Source: Klenkia brasiliensis
GTDB taxonomy: Bacteria; Actinomycetota; Actinomycetes; Mycobacteriales; Geodermatophilaceae
Length of the DNA stretch: 64,000 nt
Reading direction: 5' to 3'
NCBI RefSeq assembly: GCF_900100695.1
Contig: NZ_FNCF01000005.1
Span: 300,228-364,227, forward strand
The notes below the pieces were generated by a model that made no database searches, was not told the origin of the DNA, and saw nothing but the letters and a program-made list of their open reading frames with translations. Below, one piece after another: positions 31,184-41,849 of the stretch (its first letter is position 1; each line of letters begins with the position of its first letter). Made by a program: the position numbers and the translations under genes.

Positions 31184-32059
31184 GTGAGCAGTCCCGCCGT
31201 CCCGCCGCCCGCCGGGTCACCCGACCCCGGCGCCGGGTGGGACGCCGGGTGGCTGCCCGACTGGGTGGCGCCCGCCGCCCCCGCCGACCAGCCCGGGCCG
31301 ACGGCGGCACCCGCGGCCGACGGGACCCCCGGGGACGAGACCGGCCACCAGCCGCCCGGGTCACCGGCCGCCCCGCTGGGCCGGCGGGTCACCGTCGCCG
31401 TCGCGGCGGCCGCGCTCGTGGTCGCCGCGGCGCTGCTGGCCGCGGCCGGCGGCAGCACCGCACCCGGGACCGCGGCGGCCGACGCGCCGACCTCGGCCAC
31501 CCCCTCGGCCCGCGCCACCGCGGTGCCGCTCGGCTCCCCCGGGGCGGCGGCGCCGCCCACCTCGCCCGCCGGCGCGGTCGCGCCGTCCTCCGGCCCCACG
31601 CCCACGGAGGAACCGGCGCCGGTCACCGGCCCGGCCGCGACGGGGTCCGCAGCGGTCGTCGTCCCGCCCGCGCCCGACCCCGCGGACGTCGTCCCGTCCG
31701 TGCCCGAGGCAGCCGGCCCGGTCGGCTCGGCCACGACCGTGCCTGCCCCGGCCGACGGCGCCGCGGCCACCGACCCGACCGCGGTGCCCACCGCCCCCGC
31801 GCCCACGGCGGGCAGCCCGGCGGGGACCAGCTCGGCACCGCCGGCCGACGCCCCGCCGGCCGACACCCCACCCACCGGTGCCCCGCCTCCCGGCACCCCG
31901 CCCACCGACGTCCCGGCTCCCGACGCCCCGCCCACCGGCACGGCGCCGGCGCCGAGCGGCGAGCCGACCCCGGAACCGGTCGACCCGGGTGCCGCGGACC
32001 CCGGCGCACCGGCGACGGCCCCTGCACCGGGAGCGCCCGCCGACACCGCCGAGGGCTGA
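31184..32059 (+). CDS. Single-pass membrane protein with long Pro/Ala-rich exterior, unknown function
   Basis: A 291-aa protein of strongly biased composition. Residues 1-66 are Pro/Gly/Asp-rich; one hydrophobic segment (about 67-88, VTVAVAAAALVVAAALLAAA) is preceded by GRR, implying N-in topology. The following ~200 residues are nearly all Ala, Pro, Thr, Gly, Ser, Asp and Val with PP-T/D repeats and no Cys or aromatic residue. The GTG start has a good SD (GAGGAGAC, 31172-31179). I recognise no family. A cell-wall-spanning stalk is a guess. The opposite-strand frame is less convincing because it has no such start signals. Confidence 0.7.
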   Translation: MSSPAVPPPAGSPDPGAGWDAGWLPDWVAPAAPADQPGPTAAPAADGTPGDETGHQPPGSPAAPLGRRVTVAVAAAALVVAAALLAAAGGSTAPGTAAADAPTSATPSARATAVPLGSPGAAAPPTSPAGAVAPSSGPTPTEEPAPVTGPAATGSAAVVVPPAPDPADVVPSVPEAAGPVGSATTVPAPADGAAATDPTAVPTAPAPTAGSPAGTSSAPPADAPPADTPPTGAPPPGTPPTDVPAPDAPPTGTAPAPSGEPTPEPVDPGAADPGAPATAPAPGAPADTAEG

Positions 32060-32125
32060 GCGGGAGCGATCTCACCCGCCCGGCGGGCGCACGACCCCCC
32101 GGGAGGGTGGGACAGTGGTGCGGTC

Positions 32126-33310
32126 ATGACTGCCGACACCACCGAGCCCCGCGCCCCGCTGCCCCTGGTCTTCGAGGCCCCGCGCCGGGCGGCCAAGCCC
32201 CCGCGCCACCTCGCCGACCTCACCCGCGAGCAGGCGCGCGCCGCCGTCGCCGAGCTGGGCCACCCCGCGTTCCGGGCCGACCAGCTCGCCCGGCACTTCT
32301 ACGCGGGGGTCACCGACCCGGCCGCGATGACCGACCTGCCGGCGGCCGTGCGCGCCGACCTCGTCGAGGCCATGCTGCCGGGGCTGCTTACCGTCGTGCG
32401 GCACCAGAGCGCCGACGGCGGACGCACCCGCAAGACCCTGTGGCGGCTGCACGACGGCGCCCTGGTCGAGAGCGTGCTCATGCGCTACCCCGACCGGGCG
32501 ACGGTCTGCATCTCCAGCCAGGCCGGCTGCGGCATGGCCTGCCCGTTCTGCGCGACCGGCCAGGGCGGGCTCACCCGCAACCTGTCGGCCGCCGAGATCA
32601 TCGGCCAGGCGGTGGCGGCCGCGGCCGCCATGGCGTCGGGGGAGATCCCCGGCGGGCCCGGCCGGCTGTCCAACGTCGTCTTCATGGGCATGGGCGAGCC
32701 GCTGGCGAACTACAACCGGGTGCGCACCACGCTCGACGCGCTGCTGACGCCGGCGCCGCACGGCCTGGGCCTGGCGCAGCGGTCGGTGACCGTCTCCACC
32801 GTCGGGCTGGTGCCGGCCATCCACCGGCTGACCGAGGAGCGCCTCAACGTCACCCTCGCGGTGAGCCTGCACGCCCCCGACGACGAGCTGCGCGACACCC
32901 TGGTGCCGGTGAACACCCGGTGGAACGTCACCGAGGTGCTCGAGGCCGCCGACGCCTACGCCCGGCGGACCGGACGCCGCTACTCCATCGAGTACGCCCT
33001 CATCCGCGACGTCAACGACCAGCCCTTCCGCGCCGACCTGCTCGGCCGGCGGCTGGCCAAGCGGCTCGCGCACGTCAACCTGATCCCGCTCAACCCGACC
33101 CCGGGGAGCAAGTGGGACGCCAGCCCCCTGCCCGCGCAGCGGGAGTTCGTGGCCCGGCTGCGGGCCCACGGCGTGGCGACGACGGTGCGCGACACCCGCG
33201 GGCAGGACATCGACGGCGCGTGCGGTCAGCTTGCGGCCAGCGAGACCCCCGGCATCCCGTCGGTGGCCGCGCCGCAGCCCGAGCTCGAGGAGACCGTGCC
33301 CCTCGGCTGA
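32126..33310 (+). CDS. rlmN: Dual-specificity 23S rRNA/tRNA adenine-C2 methyltransferase RlmN
   Basis: A radical-SAM enzyme that methylates C2 of A2503 in 23S rRNA and A37 in some tRNAs. It is 394 aa with the cluster-binding CxxxCxxC at Cys135, Cys139 and Cys142, followed by [12 protein letters not shown] and [10 protein letters not shown]. The late GACGQL contains the conserved cysteine that takes part in methyl transfer. ATG 32126 gives the family length. It ends 16 bases before the convergent DUF2631 gene. Confidence 0.96.
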   Translation: MTADTTEPRAPLPLVFEAPRRAAKPPRHLADLTREQARAAVAELGHPAFRADQLARHFYAGVTDPAAMTDLPAAVRADLVEAMLPGLLTVVRHQSADGGRTRKTLWRLHDGALVESVLMRYPDRATVCISSQAGCGMACPFCATGQGGLTRNLSAAEIIGQAVAAAAAMASGEIPGGPGRLSNVVFMGMGEPLANYNRVRTTLDALLTPAPHGLGLAQRSVTVSTVGLVPAIHRLTEERLNVTLAVSLHAPDDELRDTLVPVNTRWNVTEVLEAADAYARRTGRRYSIEYALIRDVNDQPFRADLLGRRLAKRLAHVNLIPLNPTPGSKWDASPLPAQREFVARLRAHGVATTVRDTRGQDIDGACGQLAASETPGIPSVAAPQPELEETVPLG

Positions 33311-33325
33311 GGCCGGCCGGGCGGT

Positions 33326-33643
33326 CTACTCCGAGCGCCAGGCGTTCTTGCGGCGGCGCCAGTCCCAGACCAGGACGAGCAGCAGGCCCGCGGCGATCGC
33401 GTTGAGCCAGATGTTCTCCACGTTGCCCTCGTGGTTGGTGAACTGGAACGAGAACAGGATCAGCGCGGCGATGACCACGCCGATGCGGCCCTTCTTCCCG
33501 GTCTCCCCGTGCCAGCCCCAGTCCTCGGGGCGGTCCGCGTCGTGCACCGGCTCCGAGCCGGCACGCACGATCGCCTCCTCGCGGTTGGACTGGGCGACGA
33601 CGGTCGCGCTGGTCTGCTGGCCGAGGTGGTCCTTGCCGCTCAC
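33326..33643 (-). CDS. DUF2631 small membrane protein
   Basis: A 105-aa protein with a ~55-residue soluble N-terminus containing PEDWGWHGE and two membrane segments ([15 protein letters not shown] and [18 protein letters not shown]) separated by TNHEGNVEN. It matches the actinobacterial DUF2631 family of unknown function, typically encoded next to dxr. GTG 33643 is the start; dxr is divergent. Confidence 0.88.
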   Translation of the reverse strand: MSGKDHLGQQTSATVVAQSNREEAIVRAGSEPVHDADRPEDWGWHGETGKKGRIGVVIAALILFSFQFTNHEGNVENIWLNAIAAGLLLVLVWDWRRRKNAWRSE

Positions 33644-33710
33644 CCGCCCATCATGGCAGCAGTGCACCCGCCGCACGCGACGGCCCGACGGGTCGGTCAG
33701 GATGTCGGCC

Positions 33711-34907
33711 ATGAGCGAGCCCCGCACGGTCACCGTCCTGGGTTCCACGGGTTCCATCGGCACCCAGGCGCTGCAGGTGGTCGCCGCCAACCCCGAGCGG
33801 CTGCGGATCACCGGCCTGGCCGCCGGCGGGTCCGACGTCGCGCTGCTGGCCGAGCAGGCGCTGACCCTCGGGGTCGACACCGTCGCCGTCGCCCGCGCCA
33901 CCGCCGCCCAGGACCTGCAGCTGGCCTTCTACGCCGCCGCCCAGCAGCGCGGCTGGTCCGAGGGCCGGTACCGGTTGCCCGAGATCCTGGCCGGCCCGCG
34001 CGCCGCCGAGGAGCTCGCCGCCCGGCCGGCCGACGTCGTGCTGAACGGCATCACCGGGTCGATCGGCCTCGGCCCGACCCTGGCCGCCCTGCACGCCGGG
34101 CGCACCGTCGCGCTGGCCAACAAGGAGTCCCTGGTCGCCGGCGGTGCCCTGGTCACCGCCGCGGCCGCACCCGGGCAGCTGCTGCCGGTGGACTCCGAGC
34201 ACTCCGCGCTGGCGCAGTGCCTGCGCAGCGGCGCCCGGGGCGAGGTGGCCCGGCTGGTGCTCACCGCCAGCGGGGGCCCCTTCCGCGGCCGGTCGGCCGA
34301 CGCGCTGGCCGACGTCGGCGTGGAGCAGGCGCTGGCCCACCCGACCTGGGCGATGGGCCCGGTGGTGACCATCAACAGCGCCACGCTGGTCAACAAGGGC
34401 CTGGAGGTCATCGAGGCGCACCTGCTCTTCGGCGTCCCCTACGCCGACATCGACGTCGTCGTCCACCCGCAGTCGGTCGTGCACTCGATGGTGACCTTCG
34501 TCGACGGCGCGACCATCGCGCAGGCCAGCCCGCCGGACATGCGGCTGCCGATCGCGCTGGCGCTGGGCTGGCCCGACCGGCTGCCCCACGTGCAGCCCGC
34601 CCTGGACTGGACGGCGGCGTCGGCGTGGGAGTTCGCCCCGCTGGACGACGAGGCCTTCCCCTCGGTCCGGCTGGCGCGGCAGGCGGGGGAGGCCGGCGGC
34701 GTGGTGCCGGCCATGTACAACGCGGCCAACGAGGAGGCCGTCGCGGCGTTCCTGGCCGGGGACCTGGCGTTCCCGGGGATCGTGCAGACGATCGCGCGTA
34801 CCCTCGACGCGGCGCCGGACCTCGGCGTCCCCACCGCCGTCGAGGACGTGCTGGCCGCCGAGAGGTGGGCCCGGGAGCACGCCCGCGCCGCGATCGCCGG
34901 AGGCTGA
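33711..34907 (+). CDS. dxr: 1-deoxy-D-xylulose 5-phosphate reductoisomerase
   Basis: Converts DXP to 2-C-methyl-D-erythritol 4-phosphate, the committed step of the MEP isoprenoid pathway. It is 398 aa: NADPH-binding [23 protein letters not shown], metal/substrate residues in PVDSEHSAL, the flexible loop around [16 protein letters not shown], and [13 protein letters not shown] 33711 has CAGGA about 9 bases upstream; ATG 33702 is an alternative. ispG, the next-but-one gene, acts in the same pathway. Confidence 0.97.
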   Translation: MSEPRTVTVLGSTGSIGTQALQVVAANPERLRITGLAAGGSDVALLAEQALTLGVDTVAVARATAAQDLQLAFYAAAQQRGWSEGRYRLPEILAGPRAAEELAARPADVVLNGITGSIGLGPTLAALHAGRTVALANKESLVAGGALVTAAAAPGQLLPVDSEHSALAQCLRSGARGEVARLVLTASGGPFRGRSADALADVGVEQALAHPTWAMGPVVTINSATLVNKGLEVIEAHLLFGVPYADIDVVVHPQSVVHSMVTFVDGATIAQASPPDMRLPIALALGWPDRLPHVQPALDWTAASAWEFAPLDDEAFPSVRLARQAGEAGGVVPAMYNAANEEAVAAFLAGDLAFPGIVQTIARTLDAAPDLGVPTAVEDVLAAERWAREHARAAIAGG

Positions 34908-34908
34908 C

Positions 34909-36297
34909 CTGAGCACGATCCTGCTGACCGTCCTCGGGATCGTCGCGTTCTTCCTCGGGTTGCTGTTCTCCATCGGCTTCCACGAGTTCGGCCACTTCTA
35001 CTGGGCCCGGAAGTTCGGCATGCGGGTGCCGCAGTTCATGGTCGGCTTCGGGCCGACGTTGTTCTCCCGCCGTCGGGGCGAGACCGAGTACGGCGTCAAG
35101 TGGATCCCGCTGGGCGGCTACATCCGCATCGTCGGCATGATCCCGCCGGCCGAGGAGGGCGAGAGCAGGCGCGCCACCCGGATGCGCAGCTTCATCGCCG
35201 AGGTCCGCGGGGCGGCGCTCAACGACGTGCTGCCCACCGACGGCGACCGCGTCTTCTGGAAGAAGCCATGTTGGCAGCGGGTCGTGGTGATGTCGGCCGG
35301 GCCGCTGCACAACCTGTTCCTGGCCGTCGTGCTGTTCACCCTGACGCTGACCACCATCGGCACCCAGGTGCTCACCACCACGCTGGCCTCGGTGCCGGCG
35401 TGCGTGCTGCCCTCCAACGCCGCGACCCTGACCGACGACTACACCGACGCGCAGCGCTGCTCCACCCCGCTGGTCACCACCGGCCCGCAGCAGGGCCAGC
35501 TGTGCCAGGCCGGGACCGCCGACTGCGCGGTGCCCGCGGAGAGCCCCGCCGCCGAGGCCGGCCTGCAGCCCGGCGACACCATCACCGCGATCGACGGCCG
35601 CCCGCTGGACCCCACCGCGTGGGACTCCTGGACCCAGGTGCAGACCGCGGTCCGCGCCTCGCCGGACCAGCCGCTGACGCTCACCGTCGCCCGCGACGGC
35701 GCGGAGCAGCAGGTGACGGTCACCCCGATCCCCAACACCGTGGCGAGCCTGGACGGCGAGGGCACCGTCACCGCGGGCTACCTCGGCGTCAGCCCCGCGG
35801 GCACGCTGGCCCGCCAGTCGATCACCGAGGTGCCCTCCTACTTCGGCAACATCGTGGCCAACTCCGTGGACCGGCTGCTGGAGATCCCGCAGCGCATCCC
35901 GGCGCTGTTCGGCGCCGCGTTCCTCGGCGAGCAGCGCGACGAGAACGGCCCGATCGGCATCGTCGGGGTGGGCCGCATCTCCGGCGAGGTGTTCTCGCTC
36001 AGCCAGTTCAGCGGGCTGGAGAAGCTCAGCTTCTTCCTGGGCCTGCTGGCCAGCGTCAACCTGGTGCTGTTCCTGTTCAACCTGCTGCCGATCTACCCCC
36101 TCGACGGCGGGCACGTGGCCGGGGCGCTGTACGAGAAGGCCCGGTCCACCGTCGCCCGCTGGCGCGGCAAGGCCGACCCGGGTCCCTTCGACATCGCCCG
36201 GCTGATGCCGGTCGCCTACGTGGTGGCCGGGCTGTTCATCGCCCTGTCCGCGCTGCTCCTGGTGGCCGACGTGGTCAACCCGATCACGCTGCAGTAG
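34909..36297 (+). CDS. rip1: Site-2-type intramembrane metalloprotease (M50, Rip1/RseP-like)
   Basis: A regulated intramembrane protease that would cleave anti-sigma factors and other membrane substrates. Zinc motif HEFGH (25-29) is in the first membrane segment, a PDZ domain lies at about 185-260 (SPAAEAGLQPGDTITAIDG), and NLLPIYPLDGGH is the second zinc motif. I place the start at CTG 34909 because GGAGG (34899-34903) precedes it at 5 bases and it restores the whole first membrane helix; the first conventional start, TTG 34960, would leave only 7 residues before the zinc motif. From CTG it is 462 aa. It follows dxr by one base and precedes ispG. Confidence 0.93.
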   Translation: MSTILLTVLGIVAFFLGLLFSIGFHEFGHFYWARKFGMRVPQFMVGFGPTLFSRRRGETEYGVKWIPLGGYIRIVGMIPPAEEGESRRATRMRSFIAEVRGAALNDVLPTDGDRVFWKKPCWQRVVVMSAGPLHNLFLAVVLFTLTLTTIGTQVLTTTLASVPACVLPSNAATLTDDYTDAQRCSTPLVTTGPQQGQLCQAGTADCAVPAESPAAEAGLQPGDTITAIDGRPLDPTAWDSWTQVQTAVRASPDQPLTLTVARDGAEQQVTVTPIPNTVASLDGEGTVTAGYLGVSPAGTLARQSITEVPSYFGNIVANSVDRLLEIPQRIPALFGAAFLGEQRDENGPIGIVGVGRISGEVFSLSQFSGLEKLSFFLGLLASVNLVLFLFNLLPIYPLDGGHVAGALYEKARSTVARWRGKADPGPFDIARLMPVAYVVAGLFIALSALLLVADVVNPITLQ

Positions 36298-36324
36298 GCC
36301 GGTCGGGTGGGGGACAATGGAGTC

Positions 36325-37479
<1,155 letters not shown>

Positions 37480-37483
37480 CCCC

Positions 37484-38353
37484 GTGACCGTGCTGGGCGC
37501 CCGCGCGGCGCGGGTGCTCGGGGCCGCCGACGAGCGGGCCGTCCGGCAGCTGCTGGACACCGACCCGGTGGCCACCTGCATGCTGGCCGGCCGGGTCGAG
37601 ACCCACGGCACCGACCCGGCGTCCCTGGGCGCCCCGCTGTGGGGGCTGGACGGCGACGGCCGGCTGGACGCGGTGTGCCTGGCCGGGGCGAACCTCATCC
37701 CGTTCAGCCGGCCCGGCTGCGAGGTCGAGGCCGCCCGGGCCTTCGCCGACCGGGCCCGCCGCGCCGGGCGGCGCTGCTCGACCATCGTCGGGCAGGTCGC
37801 CGTCGTGGCGCCGCTGTGGGAGCGCCTGGAGCCGCACTGGGGTCCGGCCCGCGACGTGCGCCCCCGGCAGCCGCTGCTGGCCATCGACGGCCCGCCGCTG
37901 GTCGCCGCCGAGCCGCGGGTGCGCCCCGTCCGGCTGGGGCAGCTGGAGACCCTGCTGCCGGCGGCGGTGGCCATGTTCACCGAGGAGGTCGGGGTCAGCC
38001 CGCTGCGGGTGGACGGCGGCGCCGGCTACCGCGCCCGGGTCACCGAGCTGGTCCGGGCCGGTCAGTCGCTGGCCTGGATCGAGGACGGCCCCGGCGGCCC
38101 CGAGGTCGTCTTCAAGGCCGAGGTCGGGGCCGTCTCGCGCGCCGCCTGCCAGGTGCAGGGCGTCTGGGTCGCCCCGCAGCACCGGGGGAGGGGCATCGGG
38201 CAGACCGGCACGGCCGCGGTGGTCGAGTACGCCCGCCGGTCGATCGCCCCGGTGGTCAGCCTGTACGTCAACGACTTCAACGCCCCCGCCCGGGCCGCCT
38301 ACCAGCGGGTCGGTTTCCGCGACGCCGGCACCTACGCCTCGATCCTGTTCTGA
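37484..38353 (+). CDS. GNAT acetyltransferase with N-terminal DUF4081 domain
   Basis: A 289-aa protein: residues 1-130 are a DUF4081-like degenerate acyltransferase half, and the C-terminal half is a GNAT fold with the acetyl-CoA loop VQGVWVAPQHRGRGIGQTG (motif A) and SLYVNDFNAPARAAYQRVGF (motif B). The substrate is unknown. It starts 4 bases after ispG and precedes the penicillin-binding protein; this ispG-GNAT-PBP order recurs in actinobacteria. Confidence 0.9.
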   Translation: MTVLGARAARVLGAADERAVRQLLDTDPVATCMLAGRVETHGTDPASLGAPLWGLDGDGRLDAVCLAGANLIPFSRPGCEVEAARAFADRARRAGRRCSTIVGQVAVVAPLWERLEPHWGPARDVRPRQPLLAIDGPPLVAAEPRVRPVRLGQLETLLPAAVAMFTEEVGVSPLRVDGGAGYRARVTELVRAGQSLAWIEDGPGGPEVVFKAEVGAVSRAACQVQGVWVAPQHRGRGIGQTGTAAVVEYARRSIAPVVSLYVNDFNAPARAAYQRVGFRDAGTYASILF

Positions 38354-38395
38354 CGCGGCCCCCGTCCTGTCAGGGACCTGTGCCAAGGTGCCGGG

Positions 38396-40315
38396 GTGCG
38401 CAGATCACGGGGTGCGGTCCTGCTGGTGGCGTCGGCCGTGCTGGCCGGCCCGGTGCTGTCGGCGTGCAGCTCCGACGACCCGGCCGACGGCGCCCGCAGC
38501 GCCGCGCAGGCCTTCCTCGACGCCTGGTCCGGCGGTGACCTGGAGTCCGCGGCCGGCGACACCGACGACGCCGCCACGGCGACCACGCTGCTGCAGCAGA
38601 CCGCCGAGGACCTGCCCGACGCCACGCTGACCGCCGACCTCGGCCAGGTCTCCGTGGGCGGCGACGGCGACACCACCGCCACCGTCGCGTGGACGGCCAC
38701 CTGGGACCTCGCCGCGGCCCCCGACTGGACCTACGACGCCACCCTCGACCTGCGCCGGGCCGACGGCGACGCCCCCTGGCAGGTCGTCGCCGAGCCGACC
38801 GTCGTGCACCCGGAGCTGGGGGAGGGCCAGCACCTGCAGCTCGCCCGGTCGCTGCCCGAGCGCGCCGCCGTCACCGACGCCGCCGGCGCACCCCTGTTCA
38901 CCGAGACCGAGGTGGTCGACGTGGGCGTCGACAAGGGGCAGGTCACCGATCTGGCGTCGCTGTCCGCGGCGCTCGGCGCGGCCACCGGCGTCGACCCGGC
39001 CACCATCACCGCCGACGTCCAGGCCGCCGGCGACGGCCAGTTCGTCCCGGTGATCACGCTGCGCCGCGACGCCTTCGAGGCGATCCGGGCCCAGGTGTTC
39101 GACCTGCCCGGTGCGGTGTTCCCGACCTCCACCCGGCTGCTGGCGCCCACCGCCCGCTTCGGCGCCGCGCTGCTGGGCCGGGTCGGCGACGCCACCGCCG
39201 AGGTGCTGGAGGAGACCACCGGCGAGGACGGCCGACCGCTCTACGCCGCCGGTGACCAGCTGGGCCTGTCCGGTCTGCAACGGGCCTACCAGGAGCAGCT
39301 GGCCGGCACCCCGGGGTTCACCGTCGCCGTGGTCAGCCTGGACACCACCACCGGCGACACCGGCACCGTGGTGGGCTCGGTCGACCCGGTGCCCGGCACC
39401 CCGGTGCAGACCCCGCTCGTGCCGGCCGTCCAGTCCGCCGCCGACGCCGCGGTCGCCGGTCAGTCCCTGGCCACCCACCTGGTGGTCGTGCGGCCCGGCA
39501 CCGGGGAGGTGCTGGCGGTCAGCTCGAACGAGGCGGCGAACGCCGGCAACGCGCTCAGCGGCCAGTTCCCGCCCGGCTCCAGCATGAAGACCATCACCGC
39601 CACCGCGCTGCTCGGGGCCGGCACGGTCACCCCCGACACCCCGGTGCCCTGCCCGGGCACCACCACCGTCGACGGCCGGGAGTTCGAGAACGAGGACCAG
39701 TTCGACCTCGGCACCGTCCCCCTGACCGAGGCCTTCGCGCAGTCGTGCAACACGACCTTCATCCAGCAGGCCCTGACCCTGCCCGACGGCGCGCTGTCGG
39801 CGGCCGCGGCGAGCTACGGCGTGGGCACCGACTGGCAGCTGCCGGTCGGCATCTTCTCCGGCAGCGTGCCCGCCGCCAGCACCGGCACCACCGAGGCGGC
39901 CGACGCGATCGGCCAGGGCGAGGTGCTCATGAGCCCCGCGCAGATGGCGCTGGTCGCGGCCGGCATCGCCAGCGGCACCCCCGCGGCACCCGTCGAGGTG
40001 GTCGGTGCCCCCGCCGCCGGCCCGGCCCCGGCCGGCCCCGGCCAGGCGGTGCTGGACCAGCTGCGGCCGATGATGCGCCAGGTCGTGCTCACCGGTACCG
40101 CCCGTGCCCTGGGCGGGCAGGGCGAGGTGTACGGCAAGACCGGCACCGCGGAGTTCGGGTCGAACGTGCCGCCGGACTCGCACGGCTGGTTCGTGGGCTA
40201 CCAGCTGGGCGGGCCGCAGGGCGACATCGCCTTCGCCGTCCTGGTCGAGGCCGGGCAGTCCAGCAGCGCCGCCGTGGCCGTCGCCGACACCTTCCTCAGC
40301 GGTCTGGCCGGGTGA
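38396..40315 (+). CDS. Penicillin-binding protein with MecA_N-like domain (lipoprotein)
   Basis: A 639-aa exported transpeptidase. The N-terminus is a lipoprotein signal with lipobox LSAC (Cys24). A MecA_N/NTF2-like domain (about 30-140) and a dimerisation domain follow. The transpeptidase domain has all three active-site motifs: Ser395-x-x-Lys398, Ser450-Cys-Asn452 and Lys581-Thr-Gly583. It probably cross-links peptidoglycan outside the membrane. The MecA_N domain is common in intrinsic actinobacterial class B PBPs and does not indicate acquired methicillin resistance. It ends 3 bases before the convergent transporter gene. Confidence 0.94.
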   Translation: MRRSRGAVLLVASAVLAGPVLSACSSDDPADGARSAAQAFLDAWSGGDLESAAGDTDDAATATTLLQQTAEDLPDATLTADLGQVSVGGDGDTTATVAWTATWDLAAAPDWTYDATLDLRRADGDAPWQVVAEPTVVHPELGEGQHLQLARSLPERAAVTDAAGAPLFTETEVVDVGVDKGQVTDLASLSAALGAATGVDPATITADVQAAGDGQFVPVITLRRDAFEAIRAQVFDLPGAVFPTSTRLLAPTARFGAALLGRVGDATAEVLEETTGEDGRPLYAAGDQLGLSGLQRAYQEQLAGTPGFTVAVVSLDTTTGDTGTVVGSVDPVPGTPVQTPLVPAVQSAADAAVAGQSLATHLVVVRPGTGEVLAVSSNEAANAGNALSGQFPPGSSMKTITATALLGAGTVTPDTPVPCPGTTTVDGREFENEDQFDLGTVPLTEAFAQSCNTTFIQQALTLPDGALSAAAASYGVGTDWQLPVGIFSGSVPAASTGTTEAADAIGQGEVLMSPAQMALVAAGIASGTPAAPVEVVGAPAAGPAPAGPGQAVLDQLRPMMRQVVLTGTARALGGQGEVYGKTGTAEFGSNVPPDSHGWFVGYQLGGPQGDIAFAVLVEAGQSSSAAVAVADTFLSGLAG

Positions 40316-40318
40316 GGG

Positions 40319-41791
40319 TCAGCCGCCGGGGTTGAGCACCTGGTTGCCGATGATCACCGCGGAGATGCCGCCGAACACCAGGACGGCGAGCACCATGACG
40401 GCGAGCCGGTAGCCGCGCACCCGGATCGGTGCGGGCAGCGCCGTCCGGTTGAGCCGGATGAGCAGGATCGAGTAGACGAACATCATGAAGCCGCCGACCA
40501 CCGAGCTGATCACCAGCAGCACCAGCGGCTGGTCGAACCCCGACAGCAGGACGACGGCCCCGACCACCAGCAGGCCCCACACGACGGTCGAGTAGATCCG
40601 GCTCTCGCTCCACCGCCGCGACCCGGCCAGGTAGGAGACCTTGACGGTGTCGGCCACCAGCCGGGCGGTGTAGTCGCAGATGCCCAGCGCGGCGGCGTAC
40701 AGCGACACCGCGCCGATCCACCAGAAGAAGGTGCCGAACCAGCTCCCGACGGTGTCGGCGAGCACCTGCCCCTCCACCTGCAGGAAGCTGATGTCGTTGC
40801 CGGGGGTGTCCTGGCCGAGCACGGTGGCGTAGGCGATCACCGAGGTCGCCGAGATGGTCAGCCAGGTCAGGAACCAGAAGCTCACCAGCTGCTCGGTGTT
40901 GGCCACCCGCCACCACCCCCGCCAGCGGCGCAGGTTGTCCTCGGTCGCCGGGAACAGGAAGCCGGTGGACGGCGTGGCCTGGTCCTCCCCGGTCACCGGG
41001 GACACCAGGCGCGGGATGCGGGCACCCATCCCGAAGCCCTTGTCGCGGATCCAGTTGCTCTGCACCAGGTTCTGCCCGCCGCCGCCCCCGGCGAAGGCGA
41101 GCGCGCCGAGCACCAGGGCCAGGCCGAGCTGGCTGGGCACCGACCCGAAGTCGGTGACCACCCGGCGGGTCTCGGCGACGTCGTCGGCGCCCACCACCGC
41201 GACGAAGGCGATGACGATGAACGCCAGGACCGCGCCCACCTTGACGAACTCGACCCGCTCGACGGCGGTGTAGACCACCGGCGACAGCGTCAGCACCAGA
41301 CCGATCGAGGCCAGCATCAGCAGCGCGATCAGCGTCACGTCGCCCCCGCCGACGGCGTAGGTGAGCACGGTGGCCGAGCTCGTGGCCCACCCGGGCCACA
41401 GGTTGGCCAGGACCGTGAGCAGCCCGAACACCAGGCCCCAGTGCCGCCACAGCCGGGAGAACCCGGTGAGCGCGGTCTCCCCGGTGGCCAGGGTGTAGCG
41501 CTCGATCTCCATGTTGATGAACAGCTGCAGGGTCACCCCGACGAACGCCGCCCACAGGAAGGACAGCCCCACCTCGCTGGCGATGTAGGGGTAGAGCACG
41601 AACTCACCGGACGCCAGGCCGATGCCGGCGCCGATCACGCCGGGCCCCAGCACCGCGCGCAGCGGGCGGGGCTCGGGCAGGTCCGCGGTCCCCGGCAGCG
41701 GCAGGGCCCCGCCCGCGGTCGGGAAGCGGCGCCCCGGTTCCTGCGCGGCGAGCGGGTCGTCGGTGGGCCCGGCCCCGGGCGCAGCGGTCAT
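40319..41791 (-). CDS. Nramp-related membrane transporter lacking the DPGN motif
   Basis: A 490-aa protein with about 11-12 membrane segments, related overall to the Nramp metal transporter family. In segment 1 the metal-binding DPGN is replaced by ASGE (AGIGLASGEFVLYPYI), and in segment 6 the Met-Pro-His motif is replaced by a glycine run (FAGGGGGQNLVQSNWIRDKG). It should therefore not coordinate Mn2+/Fe2+ as classical Nramp does, and its substrate is open. A ~70-residue loop (about 270-300) carries Trp/Arg-rich RRWRGWWRVAN. ATG 41791 is chosen; an ATG 10 codons upstream is possible. Confidence 0.8.
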   Translation of the reverse strand: MTAAPGAGPTDDPLAAQEPGRRFPTAGGALPLPGTADLPEPRPLRAVLGPGVIGAGIGLASGEFVLYPYIASEVGLSFLWAAFVGVTLQLFINMEIERYTLATGETALTGFSRLWRHWGLVFGLLTVLANLWPGWATSSATVLTYAVGGGDVTLIALLMLASIGLVLTLSPVVYTAVERVEFVKVGAVLAFIVIAFVAVVGADDVAETRRVVTDFGSVPSQLGLALVLGALAFAGGGGGQNLVQSNWIRDKGFGMGARIPRLVSPVTGEDQATPSTGFLFPATEDNLRRWRGWWRVANTEQLVSFWFLTWLTISATSVIAYATVLGQDTPGNDISFLQVEGQVLADTVGSWFGTFFWWIGAVSLYAAALGICDYTARLVADTVKVSYLAGSRRWSESRIYSTVVWGLLVVGAVVLLSGFDQPLVLLVISSVVGGFMMFVYSILLIRLNRTALPAPIRVRGYRLAVMVLAVLVFGGISAVIIGNQVLNPGG

Positions 41792-41849
41792 GCCGCCGAT
41801 CCTGGGACCCGCACAGCCCACACGCAGGACGGGAGCGGCGCCGGTCGGC

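Noticed and set aside
31081..32223. Minus-strand frame opposite the Ala/Pro-rich protein
   Set aside because: It overlaps the rlmN start, has no Shine-Dalgarno and mirrors the biased composition of the plus-strand gene.
38396..40315. Acquired beta-lactam resistance gene (MecA-like)
   Set aside because: MecA_N-type domains are common in intrinsic actinobacterial PBPs; the gene is in conserved context after ispG and shows normal base composition.
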